From NCBI RefSeq assembly GCF_012767755.2, contig NZ_AP023189.1:4528001-4592000 (forward strand): 64,000 bases of DNA, given 5' to 3'. This DNA comes from Pseudomonas tohonis. GTDB taxonomy: Bacteria > Pseudomonadota > Gammaproteobacteria > Pseudomonadales > Pseudomonadaceae. Below are positions 44,233 through 53,655 of the stretch, piece after piece. The notes below the pieces were generated by a model. It was not told the origin of the DNA and made no database searches. It saw only the letters and a list, made by a program, of their open reading frames with translations. Position 1 is the stretch's first letter; each line of letters starts with the position of its first letter. The position numbers were made by a program, and so were the translations under genes.

Positions 44233-45221
44233 GCGAGCTCCCGGGCGAAGCCGCTCAGCACGGTGTCCAGGCGCTGCCAGCCGGCCTCGTCGGGCGGCAG
44301 GCCGAAACGCAGGCTCGACGGCGTGAGGAACAACCGGGTGAGGATGCCGTGGGCGGCGAGGTATTCGTGCACCACCCCGGCGTGGGGCATGGCGACCCAC
44401 TGGAACAGCGAGCAGCCGCCGGTGGGTTGCAGGCCATGGCTGCCGAGCAGGCGGGCCAGGCGCTGGCCGTCCCGCAGCAGGCGCTCGCGCTGCCGGGCCT
44501 GGCCGCCGACATCCTGCAGCAGGCCCCTGGCGATGGCCCGCGCGGGGCCGCTGACCGCCCAGGGGCCGAGCAGCTCCTCCATCTCGTCGAGCAGCTCGGG
44601 AGCGGCGCAGGCGAAGCCCAGGCGCAACCCGGCGAGGCCGAAGAACTTGCCGAAGGAACGCAGCACGATGAGCCCGGGCAGGTGGCTGACCCGCGCCAGG
44701 CTCTGGTCGCCGGTGCAGTCCATGAAGGCTTCGTCCACCACCAGCCAGCCGCCTCGCTCGGCCAGGCGCGCATGCCACTCCAGCAGCAGCTCCGGGGAGT
44801 AACGCTGGCCGGTGGGGTTGTTGGGGTTGACCACCACCAGCACGTCGAGGCGGTCGATGGCACGGCGCGCACCGGCCTCGCTGATCTCTTCCAGGCGATG
44901 GCCGACCCGGCGCCAGGCGGCGCCGTGCTCGGCGTAGCAAGGCGAGAGGATGCCCACCTGGGACGTGCGACGCAGGCGTGGCAGCGCCTGGATGGCGGCC
45001 TGGGAACCGGCCACCGGCAGCAATGACGGGGCGCGGTAGTACTGGCGCGCGGCCTCTTCCAGGCCGTCGTCGCGCTCGGGCAGGCGCGCCCAGGCCGCGG
45101 CGGGCACCTCGGGCAGGGTCCAGCCGTAGGGGGCGATGCCGGTGGAGAGGTCGAGCCAGTCCGCCTCGGGAATGCGATAACGCTGCGCGGCGGCGCGCAG
45201 CCTGCCTCCATGCTCAAGCAA
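44229..45221 (-). CDS. cobD: Threonine-phosphate decarboxylase
   Basis: 330-residue aminotransferase-fold PLP enzyme making (R)-1-aminopropan-2-ol phosphate, the linker between corrin ring and nucleotide loop. The N terminus [19 protein letters not shown] and [14 protein letters not shown] are characteristic. The PLP lysine lies in [16 protein letters not shown], after [10 protein letters not shown]. It overlaps cbiB by 8 bases upstream and cobQ by four bases downstream. Pseudomonas gene naming sometimes uses cobC. Confidence 0.93.
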   Translation of the reverse strand: MLEHGGRLRAAAQRYRIPEADWLDLSTGIAPYGWTLPEVPAAAWARLPERDDGLEEAARQYYRAPSLLPVAGSQAAIQALPRLRRTSQVGILSPCYAEHGAAWRRVGHRLEEISEAGARRAIDRLDVLVVVNPNNPTGQRYSPELLLEWHARLAERGGWLVVDEAFMDCTGDQSLARVSHLPGLIVLRSFGKFFGLAGLRLGFACAAPELLDEMEELLGPWAVSGPARAIARGLLQDVGGQARQRERLLRDGQRLARLLGSHGLQPTGGCSLFQWVAMPHAGVVHEYLAAHGILTRLFLTPSSLRFGLPPDEAGWQRLDTVLSGFARELA

Positions 45222-46122
45222 CGAGCCATCCTCCGATGATCAGAACGCCCACCCAGAGCATCACGCCCTGGCGCACCAGGTCCATGCCACGGCCGATGTC
45301 CTCGGCACGCGCGGGCTCGCCCTGCCCCAGGCACGGGCGCTCGTGCAGCTCGCCGTGGTACACGGCCGGCCCGCCCAGTTGCACGCCCAGCGCACCGGCG
45401 CCGGCGGCCATCACCGGGCCGGCGTTGGGGCTGTCCCAGAGCGGCGCCTGCTTGCACCAGCAATGCAGCGCCAGCGCCGTCTTGCCGAGCAGCGCGTAGG
45501 TCAGCGCGACCAGGCGCGCGGGAATGAAGTTGAGGACGTCGTCGATGCGCGCGGCGGCCCAGCCGAAACGCTCGAAGCGCTCGTTGCGGTAGCCCCACAT
45601 GGCGTCGAGGGTATTGCTCAGGCGGTACAGCACCACGCCCGGCGCGCCGGCCACGGCGAACCAGAACAGCGCGGCGAACACCGCGTCGCTGCCGTTCTCC
45701 AGCACCGATTCGGTGGCGGCACGGGCCACGGCGCTCTCGTCCAGCTCGCGGGTCTCGCGGCTGACCATGTAGCCGACGCGACGGCGCGCCTCGTCCAGGT
45801 CGCCGCCCTGCAACGCCACGGCCACGGGCTCGGCGTGTTCGTTGAGGCTGCGCAGGCCGATGGCGGCATAGAGCGCGACCACGCCCACCAGGGTGCCGAC
45901 CCAGGGCAGCTCGGACAGCCACCAGGCCGCCAGGGTCAACGGCAGCACGGCGATCACCCAGGCACTGACGCCATGGCTGCGCCAACCACGGCCGCCCGGG
46001 TTGAAGCGCTGCTCCAGGCGCTTGGCCCAGTCACCGAAGGCCACCAGCGGGTGCCAGCGGCGCGGCTCGCCGAAGACGGCGTCCAGCACCACGGCGGCCA
46101 ATGTCAGCATGCCCAGGCTCAT
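45214..46122 (-). CDS. cbiB: Adenosylcobinamide-phosphate synthase
   Basis: 302-residue membrane protein attaching aminopropanol phosphate to adenosylcobyric acid. Typical motifs: [40 protein letters not shown] plus [14 protein letters not shown], and a late [18 protein letters not shown] LGVQLGG segment. About five hydrophobic helices. The ATG overlaps the bluB stop (ATGA). Called cobD in Pseudomonas nomenclature. Confidence 0.93.
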   Translation of the reverse strand: MSLGMLTLAAVVLDAVFGEPRRWHPLVAFGDWAKRLEQRFNPGGRGWRSHGVSAWVIAVLPLTLAAWWLSELPWVGTLVGVVALYAAIGLRSLNEHAEPVAVALQGGDLDEARRRVGYMVSRETRELDESAVARAATESVLENGSDAVFAALFWFAVAGAPGVVLYRLSNTLDAMWGYRNERFERFGWAAARIDDVLNFIPARLVALTYALLGKTALALHCWCKQAPLWDSPNAGPVMAAGAGALGVQLGGPAVYHGELHERPCLGQGEPARAEDIGRGMDLVRQGVMLWVGVLIIGGWLVA

Positions 46123-46769
46123 TCCTTGTTTCCCCACTGGTTCTCGAACAGCAGTTCGGACAACGGACGCGGTTGCGCCCAGCCTTCCAGCGCCAGCATC
46201 GGCGCCGGGTAGAAGGCCTCGACCGGGCCCAGGCAGAGCACCGCCAGGGGCTTGCTTCCGGGCGGCATGCCGAGCAGGTCGGCCAGGGCCTGCGGGTCGA
46301 ACAGCGAGACCCAGCCCAGGCCCAGGCCTTCGGCACGGGCGGCGAGCCAGAGATTCTGAATCGCGCAGGCCAGCGACGCCATATCCATTTCCGGCAGCGT
46401 GCGTCGCCCGAAGACATGCGCCTCGCGCCCATCCATCAGCGCGGCGACCAGCAGCTCGGCGCAGTCGCGGATGCCTTCGACCTTCAGCCGCATGAATTCG
46501 TCGGAGCGCTCGCCCAGGGCCTCGGCGGTGCGCACCCGCTCCGCTTCCACCAGGCCGTGGATGTCCTCGCGCAGCGCCGGCTCGGTGACGCGGATGAAGC
46601 GCCAGGGCTGCATCAGGCCGACGCTGGGCGCCTGGTGCGCCGCCTCCAGCACGCGCGCGAGCAGCTCGGGGGCCACCTCGCCGCCGCTGAAGTGGCGCAT
46701 GTCGCGGCGCTCGGCGATGGCGCGGTAGACGGCGGCGCGTTCCTCGGGGCTGAAGGCGTTGTCGGTCAT
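46119..46769 (-). CDS. bluB: 5,6-dimethylbenzimidazole synthase
   Basis: 216-residue flavin-destructase of the nitroreductase fold that cuts FMN into the B12 lower ligand under aerobic conditions. Typical BluB features: [25 protein letters not shown] and [12 protein letters not shown] with [11 protein letters not shown]. It supplies the CobT substrate, so the operon can make cobalamin with oxygen and without external base. It overlaps cobB and cbiB by four bases. Confidence 0.93.
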   Translation of the reverse strand: MTDNAFSPEERAAVYRAIAERRDMRHFSGGEVAPELLARVLEAAHQAPSVGLMQPWRFIRVTEPALREDIHGLVEAERVRTAEALGERSDEFMRLKVEGIRDCAELLVAALMDGREAHVFGRRTLPEMDMASLACAIQNLWLAARAEGLGLGWVSLFDPQALADLLGMPPGSKPLAVLCLGPVEAFYPAPMLALEGWAQPRPLSELLFENQWGNKE

Positions 46770-48064
46770 GGGCGCAGGAGCTCCGCCGCCGCAGCGGGAT
46801 TGGACGGCAGGTAGAAGTGGATGTACGACGCGGTGAGGCGGCCGGTGCGGAACACCGCCTCGGCCACCGGCTTGTCGTTCGGGCAGGTGCCGCGCGCCAG
46901 CGGCTGCAGCGGCGAGTCGAGGCGCGAATGGTGGTAGGTGTGGCCACGCAACGCACCGCCGGGCAGCTCGACCTCCTGCAGGGCCAGGGCCACCAGGCGC
47001 TTCTGCATCACCGCGCTGCCGGGCAGCAGGCCGACCAGTTCGGCGCGCGCGCCCTCGGCGTCGGTGAGTGCATCGAGCAGGTAGAGCATGCCGCCGCACT
47101 CGGCGAGGATCGGCTTGCCGGCCTGATGGTGGGCACGGACCGCCTCGGCCATGGCGCGGTTTTCCGCCAGCGGCGCCAGGTGCAGCTCGGGGTAGCCGCC
47201 GGGCAGGTAGAGGCTGTCCACCTCGGGCAGGGCGGCGTCGGTCAGTGGCGAGAAGAACCGCAGCTCGGCACCGAGGGCGCGCAGCAGGTCGAGGTTGGCC
47301 TGGTAGGTGAAGGCGAAGGAGGTGTCGCGGGCGACGCCGATGCGCACGCCTTCCAGGGTCGGTCGCAGCGCCTGGGCGGCCGGCGCCTCGAAGGCCACGG
47401 CCGGCGGCAGCTCCACCGAGGCGCTGGCGGCCAGGGCATCGGCGGCGGCGTCCAGGCGTGCGTCCAGGTCGGCCAGCTCCTCGGCCTGCACCAGCCCCAG
47501 GTGGCGGCTGGGCAGCTCGACCTCGGCGCTGCGCGGCAGGGAGCCGTACCAGCGGATCCAGTCCGGCAGGCTGTCGCGGATCAGGTCGCTGTGACGCTGG
47601 CTGCCGACCCGGTTGCCGAGCACGCCGGAGAACGGCAGGCCCGGCTGGTAGGTGGCGAGGCCCACGGCCAGGGCGCCGAAGGTCTGGGCCATGGCGGCGC
47701 CGTTGATCACCGCCATCACCGGCACGCCGAAGCAGCGCGCCAGGTCGGCGGCCGAGGGCGAGCCGTCGAACAGGCCCATCACGCCCTCGATGAGGATCAG
47801 GTCGGCCTCGGCGGCGGCTTCCCAGAGCAGGCGGCGGCTCTCCGCCTCGCCGATCATCCACAGGTCCAGCTGGTACACCGGTGCGCCGGAGGCGCGGGCG
47901 AGGATCATCGGATCGAGGAAATCCGGCCCGCACTTGAACACCCGCACGCGCTTGCCCTGGCGGGCATGCAGGCGCGCCAGGGCGGCGGTGACGGTGGTCT
48001 TGCCCTGGCCGGACGCCGGCGCGGCGATCAGCAGGGCCGGGCAATGGCGCGTGGAGGTGCTCAG
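46766..48064 (-). CDS. cobB: Cobyrinic/hydrogenobyrinic acid a,c-diamide synthase, apparent CTG start
   Basis: 432 residues. The N-terminal ATPase domain has [20 protein letters not shown] and the [11 protein letters not shown] motif; the C-terminal glutaminase has [10 protein letters not shown] (Cys). Amidates the a and c side chains. No ATG, GTG or TTG lies near the expected N terminus. The frame enters with CTG at 48064 overlapping the cobO stop (CTGA). GGGGTGG (an SD-like stretch) lies just upstream, so CTG (or the preceding ATT) is the likely start. The next in-frame Met is inside the ATPase fold. Not to be confused with the Sir2 deacetylase at 53656. Confidence 0.92.
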   Translation of the reverse strand: MSTSTRHCPALLIAAPASGQGKTTVTAALARLHARQGKRVRVFKCGPDFLDPMILARASGAPVYQLDLWMIGEAESRRLLWEAAAEADLILIEGVMGLFDGSPSAADLARCFGVPVMAVINGAAMAQTFGALAVGLATYQPGLPFSGVLGNRVGSQRHSDLIRDSLPDWIRWYGSLPRSAEVELPSRHLGLVQAEELADLDARLDAAADALAASASVELPPAVAFEAPAAQALRPTLEGVRIGVARDTSFAFTYQANLDLLRALGAELRFFSPLTDAALPEVDSLYLPGGYPELHLAPLAENRAMAEAVRAHHQAGKPILAECGGMLYLLDALTDAEGARAELVGLLPGSAVMQKRLVALALQEVELPGGALRGHTYHHSRLDSPLQPLARGTCPNDKPVAEAVFRTGRLTASYIHFYLPSNPAAAAELLRP

Positions 48065-48672
48065 AATTCCACCCCTTTCTGCGCCTTCACCCCGGATTTG
48101 AACGCGTGCTTGACCAGACTCATCTCGGTGACGGTGTCGGCGGCGTCGATCAGGCCCTGGGGCGCACCACGGCCGGTGGCGACCACGTGCTGCAGCTCGG
48201 GGCGCGATTCGATGTCGCGGAGCACGGTCTCCAGGTCCAGGTAGCCGTGCTTGAGGGCGATGTTCAGCTCGTCCAGCACCACCAGGCCGACCTGCGGGTC
48301 GTTGAGCAGCTGCGCCGCGACGGCCCAGGCCTGCTGCGCCTTCTCGATGTCGCGCTGGCGGTCCTGGGTGTCCCAGGTGTAGCCCTCGCCCATCACGTGG
48401 TAGGCGACCTCGTCCGGGAAGCGGCGGAAGAAGGCTTCCTCGCCGGTGGACATGCCGCCCTTGATGAACTGCACCACCCCCACCTTCACCCCGTGCCCGA
48501 GGGCGCGGGCGACCATGCCGAAGGCCGAGCTGCTCTTGCCCTTGCCATTGCCGGTGTGCACCAGCAACAGGCCGTACTCGTCCTGGGCCTGGGCGATCTT
48601 CTCGTCGATCAGGGCTTTCTTGCGCTGCATGCGCGCCTTGTGGCGGGCATCGCGTTCGATGGATTCGGTCAT
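48061..48672 (-). CDS. cobO: Cob(I)yrinic acid a,c-diamide adenosyltransferase
   Basis: 203 residues from the ATG at 48672. P-loop HTGNGKGKSSSAFG and the motifs QFIKGGMSTGEE and LDELNIALKHGYL identify CobA/CobO/BtuR, which attach the adenosyl group to reduced corrinoids from ATP. The C terminus [13 protein letters not shown] is typical. It starts 11 nt after the btuB stop, and its stop overlaps the cobB start. Confidence 0.94.
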   Translation of the reverse strand: MTESIERDARHKARMQRKKALIDEKIAQAQDEYGLLLVHTGNGKGKSSSAFGMVARALGHGVKVGVVQFIKGGMSTGEEAFFRRFPDEVAYHVMGEGYTWDTQDRQRDIEKAQQAWAVAAQLLNDPQVGLVVLDELNIALKHGYLDLETVLRDIESRPELQHVVATGRGAPQGLIDAADTVTEMSLVKHAFKSGVKAQKGVEF

Positions 48673-48683
48673 GGGGGCTCCTG

Positions 48684-50552
48684 TCAGAGGGCTTGGTAGC
48701 GGACGCTGAAGAACACTGCCTGCCCGGGCTGGTTGTAGTCCAGCGCGGTTTCGTAGTCGGCATCCAGCAGGTTGGTGACCTTGGCCTGCAGGCGCCATTC
48801 CTCGGTCAGCCAGTACTCGCCGCGCAGGTCGAGGGTGGCGTAGCCGGCCACCTGGTTGCGGTTGGCCAAATCGTCGTAGCTGCGGCCTTCGGCGTGCAAC
48901 GTGGCGCCCAGGCCGAAGCGGCCGATGCGCCGGTCGAGGTCGAGGTTGAAGCTCTGCTGCGGGCGACGCGGCAGTTCGTTGCCGGCGTTGCTGCCGTGGT
49001 CGCGGTTCTCGGCGTCGATGAAGGTGGCGTTGGCGCTCCAGTCCCAGCCCAGCCATTGGCTGCCCAGCACCAGTTCGAGCCCGTCGATGCGGGCCTTGCC
49101 GATGTTGTTGGGGCCGCCGTACGGGCCGAGGGTGGAGTCGTAGGCGATCAGGTCGTCGACATGGGTGCGGTAGGCGTTGATCGACCAGTGGCCCCAGTCG
49201 TGCTCCCCGGTGAGCGCGGCCTCGAAGCTCTCGGAGGTTTCCGCATCCAGGCCCGGGTTGCCGTAGCCGGGGTAGTACAGCTCGTTGAAGCTGGGCGCCT
49301 TGAAGGCGGTGCCGTAGCCGAGGCTGAAGCGCAACGCGTCGCTGAGCGCATAGCCCCAGGCGGCGCTGCCGGTGTCGTGGGTGCCGAACTGTTCGTTGTC
49401 GTCACGGCGCAGCGACAGCTGCCAGTCCTGCTGGCCGGCCTGCCCCAGGTACTGGGCGAACCAGCCCTGGTTGCGGCGCGAATCCTGCTCGAAGGCGGTG
49501 GAGCTGCTGACCTGGTCGCGCTGCCAGTCGTAGCCCAGGGTCAGCACATGGCCTTCGGCGAGGGTCAGGTCGTTGAGCCAGGAAGCGCTGTCGCGCTTGG
49601 AGTCGAAGCGGGCGTCGAACAGGCCATCGGTGTGGCTGATGGACTTGTCCTCGCTGCGGCCGGCCCGGAGGGTGATGTTCCAGATGTCCTGGGGGCTGAA
49701 GCGGGCGCGGCCGCCGATCACCTCCTGGCGGTTGTCGGCGTTGGCGCCGTGGCCGCCGAGGGGATGCAGGTAACCACCGTTGTCGATGTCGTCGTAGTCG
49801 TTATGGGCCTTGGCGCGCATCAGCGTGCCGTCCACCGCCAGCCCACCGAGTTGCACACCGGCGTTGAGGGTGCCGGACAGGTTGCGGTAGCCGTCGGCGT
49901 CGGGCTCGTAGTAGTTGCTGCCCTGGCGGCGGGAGTTGATGCCGTCGGTGTCCTGGCTGCTGACGCCGAGGTTGTACCAGGCCTGCTCGTCGCCACCGGC
50001 CACCCCGGCGCTGCCCTGATAGCTGTCATGGGTGCCGTAGCCGGCGGAGAACCAGGGCTTGGCCGCGCCCTCGCCATGCCCCTTGCGGGTGAAGATCTGG
50101 ATCACCCCGCCGATGGCTTCGGAGCCGTAGAGGCTGGAGCGCGGGCCACGGACCACTTCGATGCGCTCGATCAGCTCCACCGGCAGGTCCTGGAAGGCCG
50201 CCAGACCGGCGCTGACGGAGCCGATCTTCACGCCATCGACCAGCACCAGCACGTGGTCGGATTCGCTGCCACGCATGAACAGCGTGGTGTTCTTGCCCGG
50301 GCCGCCGTTGTTGCTGAGGGTGACGCCCGGCACCTTGCGCAGCAGTTCCGGCAACGAGCTGGCCTGGCTGCGCTCGATGGCCTCGCGGTCGATCACGGTG
50401 GTGGCGGCCAGGCTGGCGCGCACGGGCTGCTCGCTGCGGGTGGCCGTGACTACCTGCTCGTCGAGTTCGAGGGGGGCTGCGGCCAGCGGGGAAATGCACG
50501 AGATGCCGAGAACAGCCAGCAGCGCCGGCCTCGGGGAAGCGTTTCGGTTCAA
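48684..50552 (-). CDS. btuB: TonB-dependent vitamin B12 receptor
   Basis: 622-residue outer-membrane transporter. Signal peptide (ALLAVLGISCISPLAAA), TonB box EQVVTATR, plug domain (IERSQASSLPELLRKVPGVT) and a 22-strand barrel ending in FFSVRYQAL. Start is assigned to TTG at 50552, where GGAG lies 8 nt upstream; the open frame continues into the riboswitch without a usable start there. First gene of the riboswitch-controlled operon, coupling B12 import with synthesis. Confidence 0.93.
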   Translation of the reverse strand: MNRNASPRPALLAVLGISCISPLAAAPLELDEQVVTATRSEQPVRASLAATTVIDREAIERSQASSLPELLRKVPGVTLSNNGGPGKNTTLFMRGSESDHVLVLVDGVKIGSVSAGLAAFQDLPVELIERIEVVRGPRSSLYGSEAIGGVIQIFTRKGHGEGAAKPWFSAGYGTHDSYQGSAGVAGGDEQAWYNLGVSSQDTDGINSRRQGSNYYEPDADGYRNLSGTLNAGVQLGGLAVDGTLMRAKAHNDYDDIDNGGYLHPLGGHGANADNRQEVIGGRARFSPQDIWNITLRAGRSEDKSISHTDGLFDARFDSKRDSASWLNDLTLAEGHVLTLGYDWQRDQVSSSTAFEQDSRRNQGWFAQYLGQAGQQDWQLSLRRDDNEQFGTHDTGSAAWGYALSDALRFSLGYGTAFKAPSFNELYYPGYGNPGLDAETSESFEAALTGEHDWGHWSINAYRTHVDDLIAYDSTLGPYGGPNNIGKARIDGLELVLGSQWLGWDWSANATFIDAENRDHGSNAGNELPRRPQQSFNLDLDRRIGRFGLGATLHAEGRSYDDLANRNQVAGYATLDLRGEYWLTEEWRLQAKVTNLLDADYETALDYNQPGQAVFFSVRYQAL

Positions 50553-50624
50553 GATCGGTCTCCGTCGCGCCACCCGCGCGACCTCCTGGGGTGATGCATG
50601 GGGCGATCCCATGCGCAGTCACAC

Positions 50625-50818
50625 CAGGCCGGTCTCCGGGCTTGCGAGTGGAACCGTCGGTTCCCCGACCGCGCCTTCCCATGCCGGGGCACAGTGGCTG
50701 GATGCGGTGGATGACTCGCCTACCGTTGCGGGGGCAGCGCCGGATTCTTCGGGAGAATGGACCGGCTTCCCTGTTTCACCCCGGCGGCATGGCCGCGGGG
50801 CACCTGATGCAAGGCGCG
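50625..50818 (-). promoter_or_regulatory. Cobalamin riboswitch
   Basis: On the minus strand the leader has AACAGGGAA, then GCTGCCCCCGCAACGGT, AGCCACTGTG and the B12 box AAGCCCGGAGACCGGCC, the conserved AdoCbl-riboswitch blocks in the right order. It ends ~70 nt before btuB. Adenosylcobalamin binding should shut off btuB and the ten cob genes behind it. Confidence 0.93.
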
Positions 50819-50937
50819 CAGCTTAGTGGCCGCTGTGGTCAGGGTCAATCGACGGGCGGCAGGCGGAAAAAAGGGTCGAACCGATGGCCGCGGGCCTGCG
50901 TCCACTCAACAGGACCCACTCCATGAGGAGACTTCCG

Positions 50938-51273
50938 ATGATCCGCGAACGCTATGCCTCCTGCATCCAGGCCTGCAACGCCTGCGCCATCGCCTGTGAA
51001 CACTGCGCCGCCTCCTGCCTGCGCGAGGAAGACGCCGCGCACATGGCGCTGTGCATCCGCACCGACCGCGACTGCGCCGACCTGTGCCGCCTCGCCGCCC
51101 TGCTGATGGCCCGCGACAGCCCCCTGGCCGACGAGATCTGCCGCCTCTGCGCCATCGCCTGCCAGGCCTGCGCCGAGGAATGCGCCAAGCACGACCACGA
51201 CCACTGCCAGGAATGCGCGCAAGCCTGCCAGCGCTGCGCGGAGGAGTGCGAGGTGATGGCTAAGGCGGCTTGA
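50938..51273 (+). CDS. Four-helix-bundle copper-storage protein (Csp3-like)
   Basis: 111 residues from the ATG at 50938, with GAGGAG 7 nt before it. Nineteen cysteines (17%) line amphipathic helices, for example SCIQACNACAIACEHCAASC and CRLCAIACQACAEEC. This is the DUF326/Csp pattern that binds many Cu(I) ions inside a four-helix bundle. No signal peptide, hence a cytosolic store. Stands alone beside the riboswitch and convergent with the HNH gene. Confidence 0.88.
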   Translation: MIRERYASCIQACNACAIACEHCAASCLREEDAAHMALCIRTDRDCADLCRLAALLMARDSPLADEICRLCAIACQACAEECAKHDHDHCQECAQACQRCAEECEVMAKAA

Positions 51274-51279
51274 CGCCGC

Positions 51280-51600
51280 TCAATGCCTCGGTTCGAACCC
51301 CGCCGGCTTGCCCGCCAGCCAGTCGACGAAGGTGCGCAGGCGCTCGTCGGACATCAGCGCCTCGCGGGTGTTGTAGGTCAGCGCCAGTTCCTTTTCGCTG
51401 AACAGGCGGTGGATCTGGTTGTGGCAGGGACGGCAGACCCAGAGGGTGGCGGTGATGCGCTCGCTGCGGGCGAAGCGTTTCTGCACGTAGGTCTTGCTGT
51501 GCAGCGCCTTTGGGATCAGGTGGTGGCGGGTCAGGGGCGCGGCGCGCCGGCAGAGCTCGCAGGCGTCCGGCTGGGGTGGCAGGCGGATGGGCTCGGCCAT
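51280..51600 (-). CDS. HNH endonuclease domain protein
   Basis: 106 residues. CELC and CRPC form zinc pairs, and HHLIPKALHS with CHNQIHRLF carries the HNH His/Asn residues. Such small proteins nick DNA or act in DNA processing; cellular role unknown. Four nt downstream of the O-methyltransferase gene, so probably co-transcribed with it. Confidence 0.85.
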   Translation of the reverse strand: MAEPIRLPPQPDACELCRRAAPLTRHHLIPKALHSKTYVQKRFARSERITATLWVCRPCHNQIHRLFSEKELALTYNTREALMSDERLRTFVDWLAGKPAGFEPRH

Positions 51601-51604
51601 GGGC

Positions 51605-52267
51605 TCAGCGCTTGCGGCAGAGGGTCAGCCCGTCGCCGATGGGGAGCAGCGAGAGGTCGATGCGGGCATCGGTCTTGAGCGCGCGGTTCAGGGCCTGGAT
51701 GGCGCGGGTGTCGGCGCTGTCGGGGTTGGCCTCCAGCACGCGGCCGCTCCACAGCACGTTGTCGAACAGCACCAGCCCACCGCTGCGCACCAGGGCCAGG
51801 GCGTGCTCCAGGTAGGCGGGGTAGTTGGCCTTGTCGGCGTCGATGAAGATCAGGTCGAAGCTGCCGGACTGCCCTTCCTGCTCCAGGCGGCCGAGGGTTT
51901 CCAGGGCGGGGGCCAGGTGCAGGTCGATGCAGTCCTCGACGCCCGCCTCCTGCCAGTAGCGCCGGGCGACGGCGTTGTAGTCGCCGGGCAGGTCGCAGCA
52001 GAGGATGCGGCCGTCCGCCGGCATCGCCTCGGCCATCACCAGGGCGCTGTAGCCGGTGAAGGTGCCGACTTCCAGGATGCGTCGCGCTCCGGTGAGCCGC
52101 ACCAGCATGGCCATGAACTGGCCCTGCTCGGGGGCGATCTGCCAGCGCGCGGTGGGCAGCAGCGCGGTTTCCTCGCGCAGGCGCGCGAGCAACGGCGTCT
52201 CGCGCAGGGAGACGTCGATCAGGTAGCGGTAGAGGTCGTCGTCAAGGTTGAGCGTCCGGGTGGTCAT
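51605..52267 (-). CDS. Class I SAM-dependent O-methyltransferase (COMT-like)
   Basis: 220 residues. SAM-binding motif I is ILEVGTFTGYSALVMAEAMP. A metal-site-type aspartate sits in FIDADKANYP, followed by DNVLWSGRV, as in the caffeoyl-CoA O-methyltransferase family. Methylates a catechol-type hydroxyl group; the substrate is unknown. It is 8 nt downstream of the first NlpC/P60 gene and 4 nt upstream of the HNH gene. Confidence 0.9.
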   Translation of the reverse strand: MTTRTLNLDDDLYRYLIDVSLRETPLLARLREETALLPTARWQIAPEQGQFMAMLVRLTGARRILEVGTFTGYSALVMAEAMPADGRILCCDLPGDYNAVARRYWQEAGVEDCIDLHLAPALETLGRLEQEGQSGSFDLIFIDADKANYPAYLEHALALVRSGGLVLFDNVLWSGRVLEANPDSADTRAIQALNRALKTDARIDLSLLPIGDGLTLCRKR

Positions 52268-52275
52268 GCAGCCTC

Positions 52276-52803
52276 TCAGGGCGTGCTCGCCAGGTGCGAA
52301 TCGAGCAGCACGCGCTTGGCGTTCAGGTAGCTTTTCTGCCAGTAGCTGTTGGACAGGCTGTCGAGGCGCACCGTTCCGCCACTGGAGGGCGCGTGGACGA
52401 AGCGGCCCTCGCCCACGTAGATGCCGGCGTGGCTGACCTGGCCGCCGCCGTTGGTGGCGACGAACACCAGGTCACCGCTCTGCAGGGCGTTCATGCCGAT
52501 AGTCGGCACGCGCATGGCGATGAGCTCGCGGGTGGAACGCGGCAGGCTGATGCCGGCGGCGTCGCGGTAGACGTAGCCGATCAGGCCGCTGCAGTCGAAG
52601 CCGCTGTCCGGGGTGTTGCCACCGTAGCGATAGGGGGTGCCCACCAGACCGAGTGCACGGAACAGCACGTCATCGGCCGCTGGCGAGGACGGCGCCTGGA
52701 CCACGGGCGGGGTGTAGACGGGAGCGGGAGCCGGCGCATGGCTGGAGCAGGCACCGAGGAGGGCGAGCAGCGCGATGAGGGCAAGACGGTGCAATGCGGG
52801 CAT
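52276..52803 (-). CDS. NlpC/P60 (C40) lipoprotein peptidase
   Basis: 175 residues with lipobox LLGAC (Cys19), a Pro-rich linker, and a C40 domain with catalytic Cys in FDCSGL, His in SHAGIYVG and a third His in FVHAPSSGG. Cleaves peptidoglycan stem peptides, typically D-Glu-mDap bonds. Similar in layout to the neighbouring gene at 52978, so the two are probably an old tandem duplication. Confidence 0.92.
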   Translation of the reverse strand: MPALHRLALIALLALLGACSSHAPAPAPVYTPPVVQAPSSPAADDVLFRALGLVGTPYRYGGNTPDSGFDCSGLIGYVYRDAAGISLPRSTRELIAMRVPTIGMNALQSGDLVFVATNGGGQVSHAGIYVGEGRFVHAPSSGGTVRLDSLSNSYWQKSYLNAKRVLLDSHLASTP

Positions 52804-52931
52804 GGCAAGTCAGTCCTGACTTGAGGTTTGCTCGCTAATTTGCTGATACCGCTCGAATAATGCAAGCAAAAAGCCATCGCCGCTGCGCGTGGGCGGCAAC
52901 CCGGACTTATATAGAAGAAGGCGGAAACGAA

Positions 52932-52957
52932 TCGGCCCGGAACAGGGTCCGGGCCGA
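52932..52957. terminator. Hairpin downstream of the second NlpC/P60 gene
   Basis: TCGGCCCGGA, ACAGGG loop, TCCGGGCCGA forms a 10-bp stem; no clear T-run. Located between the two NlpC/P60 genes and likely terminating the upstream one. Confidence 0.5.
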
Positions 52958-52977
52958 CGGGTGGATCAGGATCGCTA

Positions 52978-53589
52978 TCAGCGGTGCATCGAGCCTTGCG
53001 CCGAGGCGTTCATCGACGGGGAAACCTGCGCCAGGACGCGCTTGGCTTCCATGTAGCTCGCGCTCCAGTAGCGGTCATCCAGGCTGTCGACCCGCACACC
53101 GCCGCTGCGATGGCTGGAGGAGTGGATGAACTGGTCGTCGCCGATGTAGATGCCGGCGTGGCTGACGCGGCCACGGCCACGGTTGTTGAAGAAGACGATA
53201 TCGCCCGGCTTCAGCTCGCTGCGCGCGATGACCGGTGCATCGAGGTTGATCATCTCGCGGGTGGAGCGCGGCAGCTGGATGCCCGCCTCTTCCTTGAACA
53301 GGTAGCCGACGAAGCCGCTGCAATCGAAGCCGGTCTTCAGGGAACGGCCACCGAAGCGGTAGGGGGTGCCCACCAGTTCGAAGCCACGCTCGAGAACGTT
53401 GTCGGCGAGGGACGGCAGCTGGTAGGGCTCGTCGTCCATCATGTCCGCCATGTCCTGGACGCTCGGCTCTTCGATGGCGGCCTGGGGCTCCGGAGTGGCG
53501 GCTACTTGCGGCTTCGGCGAAACGCCGGCGCAAGCGGTGAGAAACAGTGCAAACGTGATAGGCACGAGGGGTGCGAAGCGACTGAGCAT
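52978..53589 (-). CDS. NlpC/P60 (C40) lipoprotein peptidase
   Basis: 203 residues from the ATG at 53589 (a GTG two codons upstream is possible). Lipobox LTAC; acidic low-complexity segment; C40 domain with FDCSGF (Cys), VSHAGIYIG (His) and FIHSSSH (His). Outer-membrane-anchored peptidoglycan hydrolase by family. It shares GTPYR, FDCSG, PRSTRE and HAGIY blocks with the gene at 52276. Confidence 0.92.
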   Translation of the reverse strand: MLSRFAPLVPITFALFLTACAGVSPKPQVAATPEPQAAIEEPSVQDMADMMDDEPYQLPSLADNVLERGFELVGTPYRFGGRSLKTGFDCSGFVGYLFKEEAGIQLPRSTREMINLDAPVIARSELKPGDIVFFNNRGRGRVSHAGIYIGDDQFIHSSSHRSGGVRVDSLDDRYWSASYMEAKRVLAQVSPSMNASAQGSMHR

Positions 53590-53655
53590 GGGCACGACCG
53601 TGTCGAAAATTATAAGAAGGCGCGAATATGCCCTCTATCGATCTAATTTGCAAAT

